A DNA stretch of 64,000 nt from Tetrapyrgos nigripes (taxonomy: Eukaryota; Basidiomycota; Agaricomycetes; Agaricales; Campanellaceae), in NCBI GenBank assembly GCA_013368315.1, contig JAACJM010000238.1, positions 62,001-126,000 on the forward strand, given 5' to 3'. The position numbers were made by a program, and so were the translations under genes. Below, piece after piece: positions 57,501 to 64,000 of this stretch (position 1 is its first letter; each line of letters opens with the position of its first letter). Under the pieces are notes generated by a model that was given only the letters and a program-made list of their open reading frames with translations, did not search any database and was not told the origin of the DNA.

Positions 57501-58609
57501 GTGGTAAATCCAGCCAAGCCAGCTTTCGGTTTCGATCCGCGTCCAACGGCACCTTCGTCTCGAATTTCACCACCAGAGCCTGTAGCAGCACCTGGGTATG
57601 GTGAGACTGCTGTAGGGTGATTGTGGGTTTCCACTTTGATGAGGATGGGCATCGGTTCGTCGGTAGATTGGTACATATTGGTCTGATTGGGGTTAGGGTG
57701 GTCGGGAGAGCTTTGCTTCGACACGCTGAAGCGTGGAGCAGTGCCAACAGCCTCAAGCACGGCAGCGTTATCAGAGTAGGCAGATATAGTGCCTTTCGGG
57801 GATATACGTTCGGTATTGCGGATCATCTGGAAGAGAGACATGTCCTGAGGTGTAGAATCCAACGTCCAGCGAGCATTGAAGATTTTATGCCTACAGTGCT
57901 CGGAGTTGACTTGGGCGAACATGAAGAGCTCTGCGTCAGTCGGATTGCGTTTAATGGGGTTTGGACCGGAGATGAAGGCAGAGACGAGGTAGGCAATCTC
58001 GTCTGACGAAAGGGCAAGGCCAAGATCTTTGTTAGCTTTTTGAAAGATTTCTTCGGCGGATTGGGCAGATTCGGAGGTGATATCGACGGAGCGTAATGGA
58101 CGAGGACTGCTGTGAGAGAAGATGGCATCTTCGTGTGGAAGAGTAAAATGGGTGGCTTGGGTCATCCGGTCATGGATGAAATGCGAAAAGCGGGCAACGT
58201 CTTTGGAAGAGAGGGTATACCCATCTGAAGTCGTGAAGACAAATGCAAACCCTCTCTCTACCCGCTCGACATGCTCTGATAGGTTGCAAATGGCTGAAAT
58301 GTCTGTAGCTTTGCTCGACCAGGGAGAGATGGATCCAAGTCGAGGAAGAACGTAGATTACATTCTTCTGGGAATCCTTTACACTTGCAAGGGTACCAGGC
58401 AGCGTGACGTCATCTCCATAGCTCAGAAGGTGGTCAAGAGCTTTTCGAGGAGCCGAACTGGTGTCTTCGGGGACATTTGAGAGACATTTGATAAGATGGA
58501 GCCAGACACTGTCTACCGACACCACTGCTGGGCACGTTTTCCGTACATTTTCGAGCAACAAGGTCCTCTTCTGCTGCGAAATCGAGGATGACCCTGGTAA
58601 AACGAGCAT
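54515..58609 (-). CDS. ADE6: Phosphoribosylformylglycinamidine synthase
   Basis: The large single-chain FGAM synthase of de novo purine synthesis: FGAR + glutamine + ATP to FGAM in the cytosol. One uninterrupted exon encodes 1364 residues, the normal size for the eukaryotic enzyme. In order: the N-terminal PurS-like and linker region (DELSYL-type stretch at [18 protein letters not shown] and [20 protein letters not shown]), the first AIRS-type half with [20 protein letters not shown] and [33 protein letters not shown], the second half with [19 protein letters not shown] and [20 protein letters not shown], and a C-terminal glutamine amidotransferase domain with [20 protein letters not shown], the nucleophile Cys in LAVCNGCQF, and the His/Glu pair in [12 protein letters not shown]. 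It ends RAWCN. Every catalytic block is intact; an intronless gene is unusual among its neighbours. Confidence 0.97.
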   Translation of the reverse strand: [1364 protein letters not shown]

Positions 58610-59056
58610 TTCTGAGCAATGAGCTAGTTGAGCGACAAATGTAATCGCGGTTGGGGTATGTACCTTTCAGGTGACTCGATTGCCTTCCACTTCCGGATAG
58701 GTACCTTCAGTAGTGCACCCTAGATGATAAACATATCCTTGAGCAGATGAAACAAAAAGAGACAAGGAGATTTACAGTGTGGTCGAGGTCAGAAAACCAA
58801 TTGCCGTCAAAAATTCTGAGCGGCAAAATGACGGAGCTTGTGTGGTCCGGAAGTTTATGGAAGCCTTTGCACAACAATGGCAAGCACAAGGACGGTTTGT
58901 TTCTGGTACATACTTTTAGTACAGAGGTGCCACTTATCCCACGCGAAAGAACACTGCCAAGAAACAGCTTCCCATTATTGAAAAATCACAAAGTATTGGA
59001 TTGGACTTTTACATGGTTGAACAAGTTAGAACTTGGAGATTGCATTACAACTTTCT
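58610..59056. other. Intergenic between ADE6 and the PNGase A-like gene
   Basis: About 450 bp upstream of ADE6 that also forms the 3' flank of the next minus-strand gene. It presumably contains the ADE6 promoter. No motif stands out and no gene is seen. Confidence 0.5.
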
Positions 59057-61655
59057 TTAGATATCAACCTCAACGTCAAGGTCAACCTTAGAATCAACGA
59101 CCCTATTCGCCGGGAATCTAAACATTCCAACCGAAAGGGCGTTCTTCATCTGAACTTGTGCAGCCGGTTTGGGTTCGGGAGCAGGAGCAAGGTTTCCACT
59201 CTGCCGATCAAGAGTAATAACATTGAGTGAAGCATTGACTTGACGGTTAAACGTGTTGCCAGCGGTGTCTTTATAGCTGAAAATGTTGTCGTTGGTGCCG
59301 TTACCAGAGTTGCCTGTCGAAGCGCTATGGAAGAATCCATCTGGGAAGAGGGGGTTGGGAACGTTAGCGAAGGTGGGGAAGTGGGGAATGGGGAAGTGAA
59401 GGACATACTGGCTATCTGGTGATTGTTGATGGTAGAGCCCAGGATGAATGGCGCGGGCAATAGGTTGCGAACATAAGAATGGTCGAAAGCCGCAGTGACT
59501 ACAAGGGCGGTCAGAATGGTATCCACAGATATATCCGCGACTTACAGTTACTTCCATCGGGGGTCAGTGTAGTAATATTGATATTGAGGGGATAAGAGAA
59601 TGTATCCGTGACCGCCGCGACGCCATTATGCGTGGACGAGACCGTCCCAGAGGACAGTTGGGCAACATTCTGAAAATATAGCATGAGTACTGCAGACGAC
59701 GCAGGACAATGTGCAACACATACCTGAATTGCAGTATCATCCAGATAACTCTGAATATTGGAGTACTGCAGGTCTTGACGCCATACAACGTGAGTAGTCT
59801 TACCACTACCGCTCACGATGTCAGCTTCGACATGGATTGTGCGAGTAGCAGAGACGTTGATGATAACGTCCGACCCGTTCCTGCGTGTCTGAGCAGTACT
59901 GGTCGTTACTGGGAATGGGTCTGCAGAAAGTGAAGTGATGTTCCCTGTCGTTGGAGCACCACTTGGGTCTGTAACGACTTGCAGGAGCCCGGAGACAAAC
60001 CAGTTTTGAAGAATGGTATGGTCTTGTTCTGCTGAGATGACATCAATGGTATACTCGTGTGCCTCTCCGTCTACCAGTGCCGGGATGAATGGGGTAAGGT
60101 CGAGGAAGTATGTTGGCAGATCCAGTGCGCCATAGGACGTTATTGGCCTGTCAAAGAGTTATTTACATTGTAGCAGCTTACAAGGTCAACGCACCTCCAA
60201 GCAGTGGGTACGATACCACCAGTGAAGATTGTCGCATAGGGGAAGGCTACACCTGCGACTTGCCCATCTATAAGAAGCCTCACCTGGAAGACGATACACA
60301 ATAGGTCAGCTACATGAAAAGCGAGAAGAAAGACTCTCCCTTACTTCACGGAATGGTCCACCGCCAAGGGCAAAACCTGGTGGTAAATCGTCTATATTAT
60401 CATTCGGAACATTGAAGTACTGCACCCAACCACACAGTCAATTTACTTGCCAAGTCCTCTAATGAGACATGAGGTACTCACCCAGAATTCCTCTTGTCCA
60501 TTACCCGAGGCAAACAGCTCTGCGTACAGCTCGACTGTGTTTTGAGGTATCGTAACGTTGATCTGTGAATGACGAAAGTCAGTAACCTATCCATTCATGA
60601 AATCTTTGTGTCTATTTACCGAGAACGCAGGAGGAACTGAAGCATCGTTCCCAGTGTCATTTGCCAACGTCGAGAGAGGAATGATAGCGTCTGGACAGAA
60701 TGAGGTATCCGTAAGCCTGGCTAATAAAGGTAATGAGAAGGGTGTTACTCACTCGCTTGCCCTGCTGTAGGGTGCTCTGGGGATGATTCATAGAACGTTG
60801 CGTGCATGACAGCTACCAAACGACTTGAGTAAGATCTGAAACGAAGTGAATCGATCTACCATACTGGAATAGTTCCCATCAAGTCCCGTTTGAATGAGGT
60901 TGTCCAACTGCATGATGAAGGTTCCAGGTTCTGCGAAAAGAGGTGTAAAGCGGGTGACGTCCTTGATGTATTCCCAGATAATTCCGTCTCCTGTTCATCA
61001 ACGACACCGACGAGAACAATCAGCCTAGCACACCTCAATAACGATATCAACTCACCTCGAGTCGGTTCAGGAGTAGAAGTCCGCCAGACTGGAAAACGCC
61101 ATGCCATCGTCAGAAACCAATTCGGCGAGAGGTAATGGATATTCCATACTTTCTACGTTTTGGAAAGTCAAAATCCCCAGACGGTCGAATTGAGTGCCAT
61201 TGGATGTAACAGTAAAGTTGAGGGTAACCGCGGCCCATGAGCCTGGTTCACCACAATCTGTCGGTGGGCTGCAACATCGAAAGCGAGCAAAAGTGAGCCA
61301 AGAGGGTGAACACAAGGATAACAATAACGCACGTATAATTCACTACCTCCGCACTGAAGAATACAAGAAGACAGATGCATCAGAAACCACTGAAGATAGC
61401 CTCAACAGTTACACCGAAAACTCACTCGCCAAACGAGAACGCAAATACTCGTCTGCAGGGCAAGGAAACAGTCAGTACAAGCCAAGTGTTCGTTCTAAAG
61501 ACAGCAGAACGTACTCAAAGACCTGGATAGTACACTGTTTAGCATCTTGAGGTACTGGTGGTGGTTGAGCAACTTGAAAATCGACGAGTACCGCTGCTCG
61601 AGAGAGGGAAAAAAGTGCTGGCAGTAGCCCCGTCCAGACAAGCTTGGAGTATCAT
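59057..61655 (-). CDS. PNGase A-like peptide N-glycanase, secreted or vacuolar
   Basis: A member of the peptide-N4-(N-acetyl-beta-glucosaminyl)asparagine amidase A family (PF12222-like), which removes N-glycans from glycopeptides. Many short exons read through: LPALFSLSRAAVLVDFQVAQ (signal-like), PPPVPQDAKQCTIQVFE, RVFAFSFGDAEVVNYTPPTD, then CGEPGSWAAVTLNFTVTSNG, TQFDRLGILTFQNVEIWRTS and TPEPTRGDGIIWEYIKDVTR, then PLFAEPGTFIMQLDNLIQTG. The C-terminal domain ends with STGNSGNGTNDNIFSYKDTA and NRQVNASLNVITLDRQSG before the stop at 59057. These blocks are collinear with fungal homologues and many N-glycosylation sequons are present. The start is unresolved: the signal-peptide frame has no ATG and meets TGA at 61652-61654, while the nearest ATG (61653-61655) is in another frame. 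A one-base error or a missed 5' exon is likely. Confidence 0.8.
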
Positions 61656-62278
61656 GAGGGACAGACAAGATGGAAGATGTCTTCGATTCCCTGGCCTTTT
61701 ATCATTGCCAACATGATGGTGTGAAACGAAGAAGATGAAATTAGCAGAGGGCCTGAGACAGATGGGACGAAACCATATGGTGCGACAATTACTCTTGACA
61801 CTACTTTGGTAGTCAAATTCGTCATAAATTCATGTTTTGTACTCTTACTCCGTGCTTGTATACATCGATATACATAGTTATTGAAGAATATAGTTTGAGA
61901 TACTTTGCAAGATAGTCAAACCGAAAAGAAAGGCACGCAAAGAAAGAGAGAGGGATAGAAGCGATAGCGACATGTGCAAAGTTTTGATATGTACTGGCAC
62001 GGTTCCTTAAAGACCCGTATCAAACTGGTATGTTTGGGTCAGAATATGATGTACGCAGTACAAATCCAAAAACCCAAACTGTAGTCCAGAAAAAGAAAAA
62101 GATATAAAACAAGATTTGAAAGAAGATGAAAAGAAGTAGAAGATGCGCAAAGTAGATGTTTTGGTCTTAAATCTTTCAACGGATCTATATAACTTCTATG
62201 TCATGACATCAGCCGAAAAGGTCTCCGAAAAGAACCAAAACGTTCACTCACTAGATACATACCAGCTGACACCCCCGT
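61656..62278. other. Intergenic, no gene seen
   Basis: Lies between the PNGase A-like gene and the 3' end of the low-complexity gene. AT-rich with A-runs near 62090-62130; presumably the promoter of the amidase gene and the 3' untranslated region of the next gene. Confidence 0.5.
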
Positions 62279-64000
62279 CTACCTAGGCAGAGGAGGCGGC
62301 GGCATATACCTCCTATCATCCCTCGGGTCGGGCCGGTAGTTATTCGGATACGCAGACCTAGGCGGAGACCGTGGTCTCTCATACGACCCATTCCCATTGT
62401 AAGACTCCCTTCTATAATCCCGATCATAATACCCTCCACCAGGTGGCCCAGAATGAGAATGAGGAGGCGGAGGCAGAGTCGGGCTCACACCACGAGGCAC
62501 ATAATCCGGTCTCCTGTTATACGATGATGAAGCAGGAGGAGGAGGGGGAGGAGGGTACGGAGATGCCGTTGTCGTCGGCGCAGAATATAATTCATCCCTG
62601 GGACGTTTAGACGGTGGTCTAAGTGGACTCGGACTCCTGAGACGAACTCGAGGGAAGGGAGGCGGTGGAGGTGCGTTAGCAGCATTGGTAGCCGATAGAG
62701 CAACGATAGAAGGTGCGTAGCGGTTCCCACTGCCGTTGTATGGCCTATCCCTATCCCTATCTCTATCCTCAGCCAATGGAGGTGCGTCTGTCAATCTTGA
62801 GCTCAAACTTGCATTTGCAGGAGGGTGAGGGTCTCGAGCTGCTGATGGAGGGTAACTTGAAGTAGGTGGATTGTTTGACGTTCTGCGTTCATGATCTCCT
62901 CGAGGTTCCCAACCAGCATTACGCGAAGCAGGAGGTGGTGCTGGTGGATAGCTGTGCCCATCACGGTTGTAACGATCCCTCTCATACCCTCCTCGTGACT
63001 TCCAGTAAGCCTCTTCCTCTGCTGCCGAAGTCCACTCTCTCCTTCTGTCTCTTTCATAAAACTCCCTCTCTGGGCCAGCACTAGGCGGCAAACGACGATC
63101 ACGGTCATCATAAGGTGGATGATCTCTAGGTGGTGGTGTCAAACCACGTCTCTGTCGGTCTCTATACACGTCTGCGCCTGTCACAGGAGGAGTGAACCGT
63201 CTAGGATCTGCAGAATACCTTGAGGGACCATCGATATCCATTGGGGCAGGATGAGCTCGACGGTCATCATAAACCCGGTCATCTGGACGATAGCTATTTG
63301 CTCCCGGACGTACAGGGGAGGAAGAGCGTGTCTATCCCGAGAGGTATCACGGGGTGGTGGAGGACGATAAGTGTCAGGTTTATTTGGGGAAATTCTTGCA
63401 GGTAATGGGTCATCTCTCGTCACCGATGGTGCCCTTGGACCACCTGTAAGTGGGGCAGGCGGCCTACTGGGCGTAACACCTCGAAGTGGAACTCGGTCCA
63501 TTGTGCGTCCACGTTCTTCTCCTGGAGGTAGTGGGCGAGCAGAACGATCATTTGAGGCTGGAGGTTGGCCCAACGGACGAGAGGCATCTCCAGAGTCTGC
63601 ACGCCCATTGAGAGCCCCATCTGCTGGTCTAGCTGCTGGTCGATCGCGGTCTGAAGGTGTAGAGGGAGCAGAGGATCTAGGATTCCCAGTAGACTGGTTT
63701 GCAGTAACCGGAGCCTGAGAGATTCTTTCTTCAAGCGTTGGCTGACGCCCGTTGTTTTCTGGTCGTACTGGAGGTGCATTAAGACGCTCTTGCAAAGTTG
63801 GGGTACGACCGATACGCTCTTCAAGCGCTGGTGGAGGACGTATAGGTGAACTTTTCTCTTCAGTAGACGTTGCAGACGTTGCCGTAGGTAGAGTTGGTCG
63901 AGTACCGTGGCTTTCTGAAGGTGGTAGTCCTGGATGTTCTGCAGCTCTAGAGGTGGGTAAAGCAGGTTGGAGTGGAGCAGACCTGTTATCCATGGCTGGT
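62279..64000 (-). CDS. Arg/Pro-rich low-complexity protein, 5' end possibly outside the window
   Basis: A disordered protein rich in Pro, Arg, Ser, Asp and Tyr. Near the N-terminus three related units recur (PALEERIGRTP, PTLQERLNAPP, PTLEERISQAP). The middle carries RD/DR repeats (YRDRQRRGLTPPPRD, EFYERDRRREWTS, EDRDRDRDRPYN), and the C-terminus has poly-Pro and RYMPPPPLPR before the stop at 62279. The composition recalls RNA-processing or transcription-associated scaffolds, but I see no RRM, PWI or other domain. A Met at 63991-63993 may be internal, since the frame is open to the window edge. The reading frame shifts near 63300-63335 without a usable intron: codons through DRHALPP continue only in the neighbouring frame as SSSPVRPGANSYRPDDRVYD. 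This is either an indel in the assembly or a real break. Confidence 0.55.

Overview
The window reads as nuclear DNA of a mushroom-forming basidiomycete (Agaricomycetes). Genes are split by many introns of about 50-70 nt with GTRNGT...YAG borders. Several families are typical of that group: a DUF6534 protein, an M35 peptidyl-Lys metalloendopeptidase, an Asl1-like glycoside hydrolase, a PNGase A-like amidase and an MLKL/HeLo-type helical domain. No rRNA, tRNA or CRISPR locus was recognised.

Layout. 1-1021: 3' part of a DUF6534 membrane-protein gene. 1.0-7.6 kb: gene-poor, repeat-bearing DNA. 7.6-10.8 kb: long Ser/Pro-rich disordered protein. 12.6-17.4 kb: an inverted, decayed piece of TRM44, a small MLKL-like helical protein with a Gly/Asn-rich tail, a short inverted-repeat element, and the intact TRM44 tRNA methyltransferase gene. 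19.5-30.3 kb: a transposon island. A macro-domain gene fragment ends against a ~9.9 kb element bounded by ~144 bp terminal inverted repeats. The element carries a PIF/Harbinger gene pair next to its left end and a Tnp2 (CACTA) transposase plus an accessory gene toward its right end. The Harbinger transposase is split by a 572 bp MITE with a TAA target duplication, and the Tnp2 gene has three in-frame TGA codons and a frameshift.

30.8-64 kb is the housekeeping part: USE1 ER SNARE, a secreted M35 metalloendopeptidase, a tandem duplication of a DUF4140/DUF4139 gene (one copy intact, one frameshifted) that also copied the 3' end of the neighbouring aminopeptidase P gene, aminopeptidase P with a long disordered N-terminal extension, ~5 kb without a clear gene, an Asl1-like glycoside hydrolase, an aldo-keto reductase with a C-terminal membrane segment, ADE6/PurL, a PNGase A-like amidase, and an Arg/Pro-rich low-complexity protein running to the window edge.

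The genes do not form one pathway. Three processes shape the region: DNA-transposon insertion and decay, local segmental duplication (TRM44 fragment; DUF4139 plus aminopeptidase P tail), and single-nucleotide frame breaks, some of which may be assembly errors. The best candidate for new biology is the MLKL-like protein at 13.3-14.2 kb. Exon models were built by hand. Summed exon lengths are a multiple of three for TRM44, USE1, M35, DUF4139 copy A, the glycoside hydrolase, the aldo-keto reductase and the MLKL-like gene.
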